Origin: an alpha proteobacterium L41A | GTDB lineage: Bacteria; Pseudomonadota; Alphaproteobacteria; Caulobacterales; Caulobacteraceae | Length of the DNA stretch: 64,000 nucleotides | Assembly (NCBI GenBank): GCA_000335735.1 | Contig: AMYY01000001.1 | Span: 62,001 to 126,000, forward strand | Reading direction: 5' to 3' | Made by a program: the position numbers and the translations under genes | Notes under the pieces: generated by a model | What the model saw: only the letters and a program-made list of their open reading frames with translations | What the model was told of the DNA's origin: nothing | Databases searched by the model: none | Part shown: positions 7,670-17,426 of the stretch, in pieces | Layout of the letters: every line of letters begins with the position of its first letter | How positions within the stretch are numbered: the stretch's first letter is position 1

Positions 7670-8647
7670 TTAGAGCCGAAGCGCGCACGCGCCCCAGGTC
7701 AGGCCGCCGCCCATGGCTTCAAGCAGCACCATATCGCCCTTCTTGATTCGTCCGTCCTGGATCGCAGCATCCAGAGCCAGCGGGATCGAGGCGGCCGAGG
7801 TGTTGGCGTGGGTGGCGACGGTGGAGATCACCTTGTTCTCATCCAAACCCAACCGGTCGCCGACGCCCTTGATGATTCGCTGGTTGGCCTGGTGCGGCAC
7901 GAACCAGTCGACATCCGCGATCTGGATGTTGGCGGCGGCGCAGGCGGCGGTGATGCCTTCTGCGATGTTTACGACGGCATGACGGAAGACCTGGTTTCCG
8001 GCCATACGCAGGTGGCCAACGGTCCCCGTGGTCGCCGGGCCGCCATCAACGTAGAGCAGATCGGTCTTGGATCCGTCAGCGCGCAAGGCGAAGCCCAACA
8101 TGCCCTGGTCGTCCGATGTTCCCCGCCCTTCGCGAGGTTCCAGCACCACAGCGCCGGCCCCGTCGCCGAACAGGACGCAGGTGGTCCGGTCGGTCCAGTC
8201 CATCAGCCGCGTCATCTCCTCGGCCCCGATCACCAGGGCGCATTTCGACAGACCACGCGCCACGAAGCCGTCGGCGACGCTCAGCGCATAGACGAAACCG
8301 GAGCAGACGGCTTGAACATCGAAAGCGATGCCTACGCCCGCGCCCAGCTTGGCCTGTACGATCGACGCGACCGCCGGGAAGGTCATATCGGGCGTGGTGG
8401 TGGCCACGATAATCAGGTCGACGTCGGACGCCGCCTTGCCTGCGTCGGCGAGCGCCTTCTTGGCGGCTTCGACGGCCAGATCGCTGGTCGGCTGGTCGTC
8501 GCGCGCCTTATGACGCTGCTTGATGCCGGTTCGTTCCTGGATCCATTCGTCGGAGGTGTCGACGAACTTGGCCAGGTCGGCGTTGGTGACGATCTCGTCC
8601 GGCAGATAGGAGCCGACGCCGGTCACGGCGCTGCGGGTGACGGTCAC
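7670..8647 (-). CDS. fabH: beta-ketoacyl-ACP synthase III
   Basis: FabH condenses acetyl-CoA with malonyl-ACP to begin fatty acid synthesis. The 325-residue product shows the catalytic triad: cysteine C115 in VQAVCSGF, histidine in VPHQANQR and asparagine in HANTSAASI, plus GDGAGAVVL. It overlaps the plsX stop by 4 bases (ATGA), so plsX and fabH are translationally coupled. Confidence 0.97.
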   Translation of the reverse strand: MTVTRSAVTGVGSYLPDEIVTNADLAKFVDTSDEWIQERTGIKQRHKARDDQPTSDLAVEAAKKALADAGKAASDVDLIIVATTTPDMTFPAVASIVQAKLGAGVGIAFDVQAVCSGFVYALSVADGFVARGLSKCALVIGAEEMTRLMDWTDRTTCVLFGDGAGAVVLEPREGRGTSDDQGMLGFALRADGSKTDLLYVDGGPATTGTVGHLRMAGNQVFRHAVVNIAEGITAACAAANIQIADVDWFVPHQANQRIIKGVGDRLGLDENKVISTVATHANTSAASIPLALDAAIQDGRIKKGDMVLLEAMGGGLTWGACALRL

Positions 8648-9720
8648 TGCAGGGGTTCTCCCACGGCTGCGGCGGGCTTGGCGGCATGGTCGAACACCGC
8701 GTCCAGCTTGCCCAGGTTATCCCCCACCTTGCTCATATAGTCGCTGCGGGCCAGATCGACAGCGATGCGGATGGCGTTGCCGAAGCCCTTGGCGTCGGCG
8801 CCGCCATGGCTCTTCACCACAATACCGTTCAGGCCCAACAGGGGGCCGCCGTTGATGGCGCTGGGGTCGATCTTCTGGCGCATCTTCTTCAACGCCGGCA
8901 TGGCGATGACGGCGCCCAGCTTGGATTGCAGATTGGAGGTCAAAGCCTCTTTCAACAGGGCCGAAATATAGCGCGCTGTGCCTTCGGCGGTCTTCAGCGC
9001 GATGTTCCCGGTGAAGCCGTCGGTCACCACCACGTCCACTGTGCCCTTGGCGATATCGTCGCCCTCGACGAAGCCGTGATAGTTCAGGTCGAACGGCCCG
9101 TCGCGCAGGATGGCGTGCGCCTCCTTGACCTGTTCGTTGCCCTTCATGTCTTCCGAACCGACGTTCAACAGGCCGATGGTCGGGCGCGCGATCCCGCGCA
9201 CCGCGGATTGGAAAGCTTCGCCCATGATGGCGAACTCGATCAGCTGCTCCGCATCGCTGCCGATGTTGGCGCCAACATCCAGAACCGCCGTATGGCCCTT
9301 GAAGGTGGGCCAGCTGGCGACGATGGCCGGTCGCTCAAGCCCGGGCGCAGACATCCGCAGAATCAGTTTCGAGATCGCCATCAGGGCGCCGGTGTTGCCG
9401 GCCGATACGACGCTGCCCGCCTGACCCGTCTTAACCGCCTCGATGGCGTTCCACAGGCTGGAGCCCTTGCCGCGCCGCATGGCCTGGGCCGGCTTTTCGT
9501 CCATGGCCACGACCTTGTCGGTGTGACGGATTTCGCAGATGTCCGCCGTCAGCCCGCAACGCGCCAGCTCCGGAGCGATCCTGGCCTCGTCGCCATGCAG
9601 CAGGAAGCGCACCCCCTCGCCATCGTGGGTGCGGATATAGCTGCGGATGCCGGGAACGACGACGGATGGCCCGTGATCGCCGCCCATGGCGTCAAGCGAG
9701 ATCGTAACTGGGGCTGGCAA
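8644..9720 (-). CDS. plsX: phosphate acyltransferase PlsX
   Basis: PlsX converts acyl-ACP to acyl phosphate, the donor for the first acylation of glycerol-3-phosphate by PlsY. The family signature SLDAMGGDHGP is near residue 8, followed by SAGNTGALM and DGFTGN. The frame is open to 9804, but the TTG at 9720, preceded by AGAGG at 7-11 bases, gives the normal short N-terminus and 358 residues. It is the second gene of the DUF177-plsX-fabH-ihfA-merR run. Confidence 0.94.
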   Translation of the reverse strand: MPAPVTISLDAMGGDHGPSVVVPGIRSYIRTHDGEGVRFLLHGDEARIAPELARCGLTADICEIRHTDKVVAMDEKPAQAMRRGKGSSLWNAIEAVKTGQAGSVVSAGNTGALMAISKLILRMSAPGLERPAIVASWPTFKGHTAVLDVGANIGSDAEQLIEFAIMGEAFQSAVRGIARPTIGLLNVGSEDMKGNEQVKEAHAILRDGPFDLNYHGFVEGDDIAKGTVDVVVTDGFTGNIALKTAEGTARYISALLKEALTSNLQSKLGAVIAMPALKKMRQKIDPSAINGGPLLGLNGIVVKSHGGADAKGFGNAIRIAVDLARSDYMSKVGDNLGKLDAVFDHAAKPAAAVGEPLQ

Positions 9721-9826
9721 ATGGACCTCTTGTGGCCGCGTCGTCTTGTCGCGCGACGCTTGGCAGGATGCGCTGGACGATAGCGCCGACGCCGGGGGAT
9801 GCAACCACCCGGCCCCTACGTCAACC

Positions 9827-10345
9827 TCAGCCTTGGTCGTCTTTGGCCTTGAGCGCCTTCAGGGCCGCGAACGGTGAAATCTCCGCAGGCTCCTCAGGTT
9901 GCACGAACTCCGCGCCCGGCTTGCGCGGGAATGGATCAAGCGAGAGCACCAGCTGCTCGACCGCATACTGGCCCAGGTCGATCTTGCCGTCCTCGATCAG
10001 GTCGGCGTCTTCTTCATCCAGCGTGACTTCGATCTCGTCGGTTTCCTCGGGCTTGGCTTCGACAAGCTGAATGGAGAACCGGCGATCCACATCGACTGGC
10101 AACGGTTCCAGCGTCAGGCCGCAGGTCTGCACCGCATGCGCCGTCACCCTGCCCTTCATCGTCCATTCGCTGGTCGACGGCGTCGGCTTGATCTCCAGAT
10201 CGACGGAAAAATCGTCCAGCCGCTGAAGATCGAGGCTGCGGGCGATTCGCTTGCGGGTCTCCGCATCCGGCTCCAGCCGGCGGCTCAGGCCCGCGCCGAT
10301 CTGATTGACCCGCACCGTTTCGCTGTAGGGGAGCGTCGCGCTCAT
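9827..10345 (-). CDS. DUF177 (YceD-like) protein
   Basis: This family is linked to 23S rRNA and large-subunit biogenesis in bacteria and is normally encoded before rpmF or plsX. The 172-residue product has the central CGLTLEPLPVDVD segment, here with a single cysteine, and an acidic region (DEIEVTLDEEDADLIEDGKIDLG) typical of the family. The ATG at 10345 is preferred; a TTG at 10354 that overlaps the upstream stop codon is possible. No rpmF lies between it and plsX here. Confidence 0.88.
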   Translation of the reverse strand: MSATLPYSETVRVNQIGAGLSRRLEPDAETRKRIARSLDLQRLDDFSVDLEIKPTPSTSEWTMKGRVTAHAVQTCGLTLEPLPVDVDRRFSIQLVEAKPEETDEIEVTLDEEDADLIEDGKIDLGQYAVEQLVLSLDPFPRKPGAEFVQPEEPAEISPFAALKALKAKDDQG

Positions 10346-10350
10346 CTCTT

Positions 10351-10875
10351 TCAAACTTCCGCCCAGGCCGGCGTCGCCAGCACCTTGTTGAAATCCTGCG
10401 CCGCCAAGGCCGCGCGTGTCGTCAGCGCATAGCGCGCCAATGTGTCCGCATGGGGCGCTTGCGGGTCCGCATAGACATTCTTCGCCATCGCCTCCGCCAA
10501 AGCCGCCGCATCGCCGGCGCGCAGGGGCTGCTCATAGGCGTTCATCCGGCCGTAGAGAGCCTCGCCCAGCTTGCGCATCTTCTTGCCGACGGCGACGTCG
10601 CCCACGCCTTCTTCTCGCAGGACGTGATCCAACGCCGAGACATAGACGTCGAACACCGCCTGAGCCGCATCCTGGCCCTGAGCCGTGTTCTCATCGCGCA
10701 GCCGCAGCACCAGCAACAGCACATGCAGCGTGTAGAGCTCGAATCGCGCGTCGATGCGGTCATCTACCGCGAGACGCGTGTAGAAGGCCGGATTGCGGGC
10801 CTGGCTGACGGCCTTGGCGTAAAGATCGTCGCCAAGACGGACGCCGGATCGGGGTTTGAACAGGTTTTTCAGCAT
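10351..10875 (-). CDS. ubiquinol-cytochrome c chaperone (CBP3-like)
   Basis: Proteins of this family assist maturation of cytochrome b in the bc1 complex. The 174-residue product is soluble and alpha-helical, with the family blocks YTRLAVDDRIDARFELYTLHVLLLVLRL near 32-60 and EEGVGDVAVGKKMRKLGEALYGRMNAY in the middle. The start is the ATG at 10875; a TTG at 10884 is also possible. It runs directly into the DUF177 gene. Confidence 0.87.
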   Translation of the reverse strand: MLKNLFKPRSGVRLGDDLYAKAVSQARNPAFYTRLAVDDRIDARFELYTLHVLLLVLRLRDENTAQGQDAAQAVFDVYVSALDHVLREEGVGDVAVGKKMRKLGEALYGRMNAYEQPLRAGDAAALAEAMAKNVYADPQAPHADTLARYALTTRAALAAQDFNKVLATPAWAEV

Positions 10876-10966
10876 GGGTTCCAACGGCCCCTTTTCCGCC
10901 GCGCCGTTGAACTAGGACGCAGGTCCGTCTAGGTCAAAGACCTTGTTCTCTCGCAGGCGCCCGACC

Positions 10967-11446
10967 ATGTCCCGTTTCGTCCCGCTTTTCGTCGCTGTTT
11001 CGCTGGCCGGCCTGTCCGCCGCCTGCGCCCCGACCATCGGCTCCAACGGCTTCCAGGCCATCGACGCCAAGCCCCAGGACGTGGTCGCCGGCACGGACAC
11101 CAAGGAAACCGTCCTAGCCAAGCTGGGTTCGCCTTCGACCACCTCGACGTTTGAGCCGGATCAGGTCTGGTACTACATCAGCCAGACGACCGAGAAATAC
11201 ACCTACAACCTGCCCAAGGTCTCGACGCGCACGGTGACCGAAATCACCTTCGTCCCGCAGGGCGATCAGGTGGCGTCGGTGCGCACCCTCGGCCTGACGG
11301 ACGGCGAGCAGATCGCCATGAACCGCAACGAGACCCCGACGCGCGGTCGTGAGCTGACGGTTCTGGAACAACTGCTGGGCAACGTCGGCCGTGGCCAACT
11401 GCCCCGCACCGAGGACGACACCCCCGGCCAGCGCCGCCCCGACTGA
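10967..11446 (+). CDS. bamE: outer membrane assembly lipoprotein BamE
   Basis: BamE is a small lipoprotein of the BAM complex that inserts outer-membrane proteins. The 159-residue product has a signal peptide ending in lipobox LSAAC (cysteine at about 19), then the SmpA/OmlA fold with GTDTKETVLAKLGSPS and DQVWYYISQ. The ATG at 10967 is preferred over a TTG at 10943 because it puts the charged residue directly before the hydrophobic core. It is divergent from the chaperone gene and ends at a strong terminator. Its partner bamA is at 60-62.5 kb. Confidence 0.93.
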   Translation: MSRFVPLFVAVSLAGLSAACAPTIGSNGFQAIDAKPQDVVAGTDTKETVLAKLGSPSTTSTFEPDQVWYYISQTTEKYTYNLPKVSTRTVTEITFVPQGDQVASVRTLGLTDGEQIAMNRNETPTRGRELTVLEQLLGNVGRGQLPRTEDDTPGQRRPD

Positions 11447-11471
11447 GGCGGCTTATCTCCCCAAACAATGG

Positions 11472-11501
11472 CGCCCCGGAGATCGCTCTCCGGGGCGTTT
11501 T
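11472..11501 (+). terminator. Rho-independent terminator behind bamE
   Basis: A perfect 11-bp stem (CGCCCCGGAGA at 11472-11482 with TCTCCGGGGCG at 11487-11497), a four-base loop and TTTT follow the bamE stop by 26 bp. The minus-strand gene hppA ends just beyond it. Confidence 0.92.
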
Positions 11502-11522
11502 CGTACGGCTGCGTAGTTTAGC

Positions 11523-13670
11523 TTAGCCGATGGTCCCGCTCGCCAGCACCGCCAGCAGCAGCAGGGCGACGATGTTGGTGATCTTGATCATCGGGTTCAC
11601 CGCCGGACCGGACGTGTCCTTGTAGGGATCGCCGACCGTATCGCCGGTCACAGCCGCCTTGTGGGCCTCCGAACCCTTGCCGTGGACGACGCCGTTCTTG
11701 TCGGTGAAACCTTCCTCGATCACCTTCTTGGCGTTGTCCCAGGCGCCGCCGCCCGAGGTCATCGAAATGGCGACGAACAGGCCGGTGACGATCACCCCCA
11801 TCAGCATGGCGCCGAGAGCGGCAAAGGCGTTCGCCTTGTCCGAAATGCCCAGCACCGCGACGAAGAGGACGATCGGCGACAGCACCGGCAACAGGGACGG
11901 CACAATCATCTCGCGGATCGCCGCCTTGGTGAGGATGTCGACCGCCCGGCCGTATTCCGGCTTCACCTGATGGGTCATGATGCCGGGGTTCTCGCGGAAC
12001 TGGCGTCGGACCTCCGCAACGACCGATTCGGCGGCGCGTCCCACCGCCATCATCGACATGCCGCCGAACAGGAAGGGCAGCAGCCCTCCAAACAGCAGGC
12101 CGACGACGACGTAGGGATTGGTCAGATCGAAGGCGATCTCTCCCATGCCCGCAAAGAAGGGATAGTCCGCCGGGTTGGCCGAGAAATACTGCAGGTCTGA
12201 CGTATAGGCGGCGAACAACACCAGCGCGCCGAGGCCCGCCGAACCGATAGCGTAACCCTTGGTGACGGCCTTGGTTGTGTTGCCCACGGCGTCCAGGGCA
12301 TCCGTCGAATGCCGCACGTCGCTGGGCAGACCCGCCATCTCGGCGATGCCGCCGGCGTTGTCGGTCACGGGTCCAAAAGCGTCCAGCGCCACGATCATTC
12401 CCGCCACGCCCAGCATGGTCGTGGTGGCGATTGCGATGCCGAACAGGCCGGCCAGCTGGAAGCTGGCCACGATGCCGACGATGATCGTCAGCGCCGGCAG
12501 CGCCGTCGCCTCCAACGAGACGGCCAGGCCTTGAATGACATTGGTGCCGTGCCCGGACACCGAGGCGTTGGCCACCGATCGCACCGGACGGAAGCCGGAT
12601 CCGGTGTAGTATTCGGTCACGACCACGATCGCCGCTGTGACGGCCAGGCCGACCATGCCGGACCAGAACAGCGCCATCGGCTGGATTTCCAGACCGCTGG
12701 CCGTCACGATCGGCCCCGTCACCATCTGGTTAATCACCCACCAGACTGCGCCGATGGACAGGACGCCGGTGACGATAAGCCCCTTATAGAGGGCGCCCAT
12801 GATGTTGTTGGACTTGCCCAGCCGCACGAAGAAGCTGCCGACGATGGAGGTCACGATGCACACCGCGCAGATCGCCAGCGGCAGCACCATCATCAGATCA
12901 ACATAGGGCTGGCCCCTGAAGAAGATCGCGGCCAGCACCATGGTCGCGACGGTCGTCACGGCATAGGTCTCGAACAGATCGGCCGCCATGCCGGCGCAGT
13001 CGCCGACGTTGTCACCCACATTGTCGGCGATGGTCGCGGCGTTGCGAGGGTCGTCTTCGGGAATGCCCGCCTCGACCTTGCCCACCATGTCGCCGCCGAC
13101 GTCGGCGCCCTTGGTGAAGATGCCGCCGCCTAGGCGTGCGAAGATCGAGATCAGGGAGGCGCCGAAGCCCAGCGCCACCAGCCCGTCGATCACCTCGCGG
13201 CCGGTCGGGGCCAAGCCCAGATGCTGGGTCAGCACGATGTAGTAGCCCGACACCCCGATCAGGGCGCCGCCCGCCACGAACATGCCGGTGATGGCGCCTG
13301 AGCGGAACGCCAGGTTCAACCCCTTGGACAGGCTTTCGGACGCCGCCTGCGCCGTGCGCACATTGGCTCGAACCGAGATCAGCATCCCGGCATAGCCGGC
13401 CGCGCCGGACAAGACGGCGCCGATCAGGAAGCCGATAGCGGCATAGATTCCGATCAGGAAATAGGCGGCGATCAGGATCACGATCCCGACGATGCCGATG
13501 GTCAGATATTGCCGCTTCAGATAGGCCGAGGCGCCTTCCTGGATCGCGGCGGCGATCTCTCGCATCTTGTCGTTGCCAGTGCTCGCCTTCATCAGCACGG
13601 CGGTCTGCGCGGCGCCATACAGCACCGCCAGCCCACCGGCCGCGAAGACCAGCGTAAGTGAGTTCGTCAT
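11523..13670 (-). CDS. hppA: K+-independent proton-pumping inorganic pyrophosphatase
   Basis: This membrane enzyme couples pyrophosphate hydrolysis to proton export. The 715-residue product has about 16 membrane helices and the catalytic stretch [16 protein letters not shown] followed by [19 protein letters not shown]. The segment [10 protein letters not shown] has lysine at the position where K+-dependent enzymes have alanine, which points to the K+-independent class. The ATG at 13670 has GGAA 6 bases upstream; the longer open frame to 13796 would add a non-membrane tail not seen in the family. Confidence 0.96.
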   Translation of the reverse strand: MTNSLTLVFAAGGLAVLYGAAQTAVLMKASTGNDKMREIAAAIQEGASAYLKRQYLTIGIVGIVILIAAYFLIGIYAAIGFLIGAVLSGAAGYAGMLISVRANVRTAQAASESLSKGLNLAFRSGAITGMFVAGGALIGVSGYYIVLTQHLGLAPTGREVIDGLVALGFGASLISIFARLGGGIFTKGADVGGDMVGKVEAGIPEDDPRNAATIADNVGDNVGDCAGMAADLFETYAVTTVATMVLAAIFFRGQPYVDLMMVLPLAICAVCIVTSIVGSFFVRLGKSNNIMGALYKGLIVTGVLSIGAVWWVINQMVTGPIVTASGLEIQPMALFWSGMVGLAVTAAIVVVTEYYTGSGFRPVRSVANASVSGHGTNVIQGLAVSLEATALPALTIIVGIVASFQLAGLFGIAIATTTMLGVAGMIVALDAFGPVTDNAGGIAEMAGLPSDVRHSTDALDAVGNTTKAVTKGYAIGSAGLGALVLFAAYTSDLQYFSANPADYPFFAGMGEIAFDLTNPYVVVGLLFGGLLPFLFGGMSMMAVGRAAESVVAEVRRQFRENPGIMTHQVKPEYGRAVDILTKAAIREMIVPSLLPVLSPIVLFVAVLGISDKANAFAALGAMLMGVIVTGLFVAISMTSGGGAWDNAKKVIEEGFTDKNGVVHGKGSEAHKAAVTGDTVGDPYKDTSGPAVNPMIKITNIVALLLLAVLASGTIG

Positions 13671-13847
13671 TGGCGTTTCCATGCCCTTGCAAACAGGCGC
13701 ACAGGCCTTGGCGCGGTCGGGCGTTATCGCCTCTGTCCGCCCCCCGGTCCCCCCGCACGCGGCGAACGCGTCAGTGCGTTCTTTGGGATTTGCCAAGGGA
13801 GCCTGTCATGGCAGGCGGAGTGACGCAACAGCGGTCGCTGAGACCGT

Positions 13848-14279
13848 TCAGCGGGCGGTCTGCATGCCCGTTCGGCGACGCGGCGACTGGCTGACGACCT
13901 CGACGCGTCGAATGGAGCCGCGACCCGAGATCGCCGCAGACGCGGCAAGCAGCGATGCGGACAGGGCCCGCTCATCCAGCCGTGTCCAGTCGCCGGGCAC
14001 GGTGAAGGGCGTCTTGTGCGCGGCGCGAACGACGGCGTCGCGGAAGAAGGCTTCCTTGGGCTTCATCTGCTCGACGGTCTTGCCGGCGCCGAGTTCGAGC
14101 CTGAGGGCGACGAACACGTAGTTCCGCAAACGCCCCCCCTCGATGACAGGCAGGCCGAGGCCTGCGATGCTCAGGGCCGCAGGCGCAGACTCGGTTTCGC
14201 TGCCGGAGGCTGCGGCGCGACTGGCGGCGGCGCCGGTCAGGGCGGCGGTTCCGGCGGCGATCAGGGTTCTACGGTCCAT
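13848..14279 (-). CDS. exported protein of unknown function
   Basis: The 143-residue product starts MDRRTLIAAGTAALTGAAA, a short twin-arginine-like signal ending near ASG, so it should be periplasmic. The mature part (VIEGGRLRNYVFVALRLEL... RGSIRRVEVVSQSP) has a periodic beta-like pattern that slightly recalls the periplasmic domain of FliL, but it has no membrane helix beyond the signal. It lies 42 bp after thiL and 177 bp before hppA on the same strand. I do not recognise the family. Confidence 0.75.
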   Translation of the reverse strand: MDRRTLIAAGTAALTGAAASRAAASGSETESAPAALSIAGLGLPVIEGGRLRNYVFVALRLELGAGKTVEQMKPKEAFFRDAVVRAAHKTPFTVPGDWTRLDERALSASLLAASAAISGRGSIRRVEVVSQSPRRRTGMQTAR

Positions 14280-14321
14280 GACGACATCCTGCCGGACGGG
14301 CGTTAGGATTCCCTTGCGGCA

Positions 14322-15311
14322 TCAGCCGTGGGTCCAGCCATTTCTGACCATCGGCACGGGCTGACAGTCGTAAAGAACCGTAAGGCCCTGACCAGCGGCG
14401 ACCTCGCCGACGCGGGTCAGGCGAATCAGTCGGCGCTCGGCCTCGCGACGCAGGGCGTCTTCGTGGCGCGGATGGGCGGTGAAGGCGATCTCATAGTCGT
14501 CACCACCACTGGCGAGATCTTCCAAAGACAGCTGTGGATCGACCCGATCGTCGAACCAGGCCTGGGCCGCCGCGGACAACGGCAGGACGTTCAGGTTAAG
14601 CGCCACGCCAACCCTGCTGGCCTGCGCAATGTGGGCCAGGTCGGCAGCCAGGCCGTCCGACACATCAACGGATGCGGTGGCGAACTCGCGCACGATGTCA
14701 GCGAAGTCGGTCCGTGGCGTCGGCATCCGGTAGTGGCTGACCAAGGCTTCCATCCGCTCAGGCGCCAGAGCCAGTTGTCCTTGCGCCGCCTTGAGCCCCA
14801 GAACGCCGTCCCCGATTACGCCGGTGACGAAGACGAGGTCGCCGACCTGCGCGCCTGCGCGAGAAACGGCTTTGCCCGTCGGCGCCCAGCCCAGGGCCGT
14901 CAGAGAGAAGGACAGCGGGCCAGGAGTCCTGACCGTGTCCCCACCGAGCAGATGAACGCCGAACCGCGCCTGATCCTCGGCCAGCCCGGCGGCGAAGGCT
15001 TCGCGCTCTGGCCAGCCGCAGCGTTCCGACCAGAAGCAGGCCAGCAGATAGCCGAACGGCTCAGCGCCCTTAGCGGCAAGGTCCGACAGATTGACCCGCA
15101 GCAACTTCCTGGCGACCGTGTCCAGCGGATCGTCGGGCAGAAAATGTACGCCCTCGACGATGGCGTCCTTGGTCAGGACGAGGTCATATCCGGGGCGTGA
15201 CGGCAGCGCCGCCACATCGTCGGCCAGCCCCCTTCCCCACTCGGGATGGGCCAGAGGCTTGAACAGCCGCTCGATCGTCTCGAACTCGCCCGCGACGTCG
15301 AGCGCCGGCAT
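14322..15311 (-). CDS. thiL: thiamine-monophosphate kinase
   Basis: ThiL phosphorylates thiamine monophosphate to the active cofactor thiamine diphosphate. The 329-residue product has the AIR-synthase-like fold with DDVAAL near 28, KDAIVEGVHF, NLSDLAAKGA near 75-84, GGDTV, and DVSDGLAADL. The substrate-loop aspartates are present. It shares its first base with the last base of nusB, an order (ribH-nusB-thiL) conserved in many proteobacteria. Confidence 0.96.
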   Translation of the reverse strand: MPALDVAGEFETIERLFKPLAHPEWGRGLADDVAALPSRPGYDLVLTKDAIVEGVHFLPDDPLDTVARKLLRVNLSDLAAKGAEPFGYLLACFWSERCGWPEREAFAAGLAEDQARFGVHLLGGDTVRTPGPLSFSLTALGWAPTGKAVSRAGAQVGDLVFVTGVIGDGVLGLKAAQGQLALAPERMEALVSHYRMPTPRTDFADIVREFATASVDVSDGLAADLAHIAQASRVGVALNLNVLPLSAAAQAWFDDRVDPQLSLEDLASGGDDYEIAFTAHPRHEDALRREAERRLIRLTRVGEVAAGQGLTVLYDCQPVPMVRNGWTHG

Positions 15312-15835
15312 TATTTGCGGGTGTCTTTGGCCACGCCGTCCAGCGCCGCGTTGACGAAGCGCGCCTCGGCGTCGTCGAAGAAGGCCTTGGCCAGTTCGAC
15401 ATATTCGTCGATCACGACCTCGCGCGGGGTCTCGGGATGCTTGATCAGCTCCCAGGCGCCTGACCGCAGCAGGGCGCGCAGGGTGGCGTCGATCCGCTCC
15501 AGCTTCCAGTTGGAGGCCAGGCGGGCCTTAATGGCCGTGTCGATGTCGCGCTGGCTTTCGATCACGCCGCGCACGATGTCGGCGAAATAGGCCTCGTCGG
15601 CCTCGGCCAGGGCCTCGCCCTCGATGTCTGCGTCGAAGCGGAAGTTGGAGAATTCGGTGATCACCGTCTCCACGCCCTCGCCCGCCAGTTCCATCTGATA
15701 CAGGGCCTGGACGGCGGCGAGACGCGACACGGTGCGGGCGCGACGCTGTTTGGAGCTCAGATTGGGCTCGGCGCGCTGCTTTTCGGCTTCGGCGAGTTGT
15801 TCGAGGACGGCTTTGACGCTGTTCGGTTCAGTCAT
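15311..15835 (-). CDS. nusB: transcription antitermination factor NusB
   Basis: NusB with NusE (S10) binds boxA RNA and prevents early termination of rRNA operons. The 174-residue product is all-helical, with [23 protein letters not shown] near 30-52 and the C-terminal block RAEL-like [25 protein letters not shown]. The ATG at 15835 overlaps the ribH stop by four bases. An N-terminal extension of about 25 residues before the RNA-binding helix is longer than in E. coli. Confidence 0.96.
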   Translation of the reverse strand: MTEPNSVKAVLEQLAEAEKQRAEPNLSSKQRRARTVSRLAAVQALYQMELAGEGVETVITEFSNFRFDADIEGEALAEADEAYFADIVRGVIESQRDIDTAIKARLASNWKLERIDATLRALLRSGAWELIKHPETPREVVIDEYVELAKAFFDDAEARFVNAALDGVAKDTRK

Positions 15836-16293
15836 GCGCCGACGCCATGACGCAACCGCTTCTTCAATGCAATGAGGTCCAGGCACGCCTTGGCCGCGCC
15901 GCCGCCCTTATCCCCTTCCGAAAGACGGGCCCGATACCAGGCCTGATCTTCGTCTTCGGTCGTCAGGATGCCGTTGCCGATGATGACGCCCTTGACGCCC
16001 AGCGCCATGATGCCGGCCGCCGACTGATCGGAGACGATCTCGAAATGGTAGGTCTCGCCACGGATGACCGTGCCCAGGGCGACGTAGCCGTCATAGCGGG
16101 GGGCGGTCGGGAAGCGGCCGGCCTCCTCGGCCAGGGCGATGGCCGGCGGCACCTCCAGCGCGCCAGGCACGGTGATGACGTCGAAGTCGGCGCCGCGCGC
16201 CTTCAGCGTCTCCTTGGCGCCTTCCAGCAGGGCGTCGGCCAGGTCGTCGTAGAAGCGCGCCTCAACGATCAGAATACGGGGGGCTTCGGTCAC
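15832..16293 (-). CDS. ribH: 6,7-dimethyl-8-ribityllumazine synthase
   Basis: RibH condenses 5-amino-6-ribitylaminouracil with dihydroxybutanone phosphate, the penultimate step to riboflavin. The 153-residue product has the family motifs [31 protein letters not shown] and [13 protein letters not shown]. It overlaps both neighbours by four bases, so ribBA, ribH and nusB are translationally coupled. Confidence 0.97.
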   Translation of the reverse strand: MTEAPRILIVEARFYDDLADALLEGAKETLKARGADFDVITVPGALEVPPAIALAEEAGRFPTAPRYDGYVALGTVIRGETYHFEIVSDQSAAGIMALGVKGVIIGNGILTTEDEDQAWYRARLSEGDKGGGAAKACLDLIALKKRLRHGVGA

Positions 16294-17426
16294 GCCTTGG
16301 TTTCTCCATCCATGTCGCGCCAGCCGACGATGCGCAGGCCGTAGCCTTCCAGCGCCGTTGGTTCGGGTCGCGTCGAACTCATCACGATCATATCCCTGAC
16401 GCCCAGGTCCAGCAGGATCTGAGCCCCCACGCCATAGGCGCGCAGCGATCGATCCATCGCCGCCGGCTTGTCCGCGCCGGCCAGCCGTTCGGCCAGCGAG
16501 GTCAGCGACGGATCGCGCAGGAAGACGACGACGCCGGGGCCGTCATGGTCGGTGATCTGTTTCAGGGCGCTGGGAACATAGTCCTGGCGCGCCTCAACAT
16601 GGCCCAAGAGGTCGCAGGCGAAGTCCACCTGGTGCATCCGCACCAGCGTCGGTTTGGCCGGATCGATGCGCCCCTTGACCAGGGCCACATGCTCGGCGCC
16701 CTCGATGGTGTTTTTGTACAGCATCAGACGGAACGGGCCGCCGTGAACGCTTTCGAACGGCGTATCCATGATCCGCTCGACGAAGCGTTCGGTGCGGCGA
16801 CGATAGGCGATCAGGTCGGCGATGGTGCCGATCTTCAGCCCGTGCAGCTGGGCGAAGGCGACCAGATCGGGCATCCGCGCCATCTCGCCGTCGTCCTTGA
16901 TGATCTCGCAGATCACCCCGGCTGGGGTCAGGCCGGCCATGCGGCTGATGTCCACGGCCGCCTCGGTGTGGCCAGCGCGGACCAGAACGCCGCCGTCGCG
17001 CGCGACCAGCGGGAAGATGTGTCCCGGCGAGACAATGTCGTCCATGCCCTTTGACGCGTCGGTCGCCACATGAATGGTGCGCGAGCGGTCGGCGGCCGAG
17101 ATGCCGGTGGTGACGCCTTCCTTGGCCTCGATCGAGACGGTGAAGGCGGTCTTCATGCTCTCGCGGTTGTCGGCGGCCATCGGCGGCAGGCGCAGTTGCT
17201 GGGCGCGCTCGGCGGTCAGGGCCAGGCACACCAGGCCGCGCGCCTGGCGGATCATGAAGTTGATCTGGTCCGGCGTCGCGAACTGGGCGGGGATGATGAT
17301 GTCCCCTTCGTTCTCGCGGTCCTCGGCGTCCACCAGGATGTAGGGACGGCCGTTGCGGGCGTCTTCCAGAATGTCCTCGATGGGACTGATCGGGCTGTCG
17401 TTCATGTTCGCGGCCTGGGCTTGCAT
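16290..17426 (-). CDS. ribB: dihydroxybutanone-phosphate synthase fused to a degenerate GTP cyclohydrolase II domain
   Basis: The N-terminal half (about 15-215) is a complete RibB with [25 protein letters not shown] and [13 protein letters not shown]; it makes 3,4-dihydroxy-2-butanone 4-phosphate. The C-terminal half (about 225-375) aligns with RibA but has lost the active site. The zinc cysteines of ECLTGD and LRCDCG are replaced (VDFACD, EARQD) and the RQEGRGIGL motif reads RDPSLTSL. It therefore probably cannot open the GTP ring and resembles the described ribBX variant. The ATG at 17426 has GGAG upstream and overlaps the ribE stop by one base. Confidence 0.92.
   Translation of the reverse strand: MQAQAANMNDSPISPIEDILEDARNGRPYILVDAEDRENEGDIIIPAQFATPDQINFMIRQARGLVCLALTAERAQQLRLPPMAADNRESMKTAFTVSIEAKEGVTTGISAADRSRTIHVATDASKGMDDIVSPGHIFPLVARDGGVLVRAGHTEAAVDISRMAGLTPAGVICEIIKDDGEMARMPDLVAFAQLHGLKIGTIADLIAYRRRTERFVERIMDTPFESVHGGPFRLMLYKNTIEGAEHVALVKGRIDPAKPTLVRMHQVDFACDLLGHVEARQDYVPSALKQITDHDGPGVVVFLRDPSLTSLAERLAGADKPAAMDRSLRAYGVGAQILLDLGVRDMIVMSSTRPEPTALEGYGLRIVGWRDMDGETKA

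Noticed and set aside
13801..13816. Near-perfect palindrome GCCTGTCATGGCAGGC upstream of hppA
   Set aside because: It has no loop, no T-run and no match to a known operator; a palindrome of this kind can arise by chance in GC-rich DNA.
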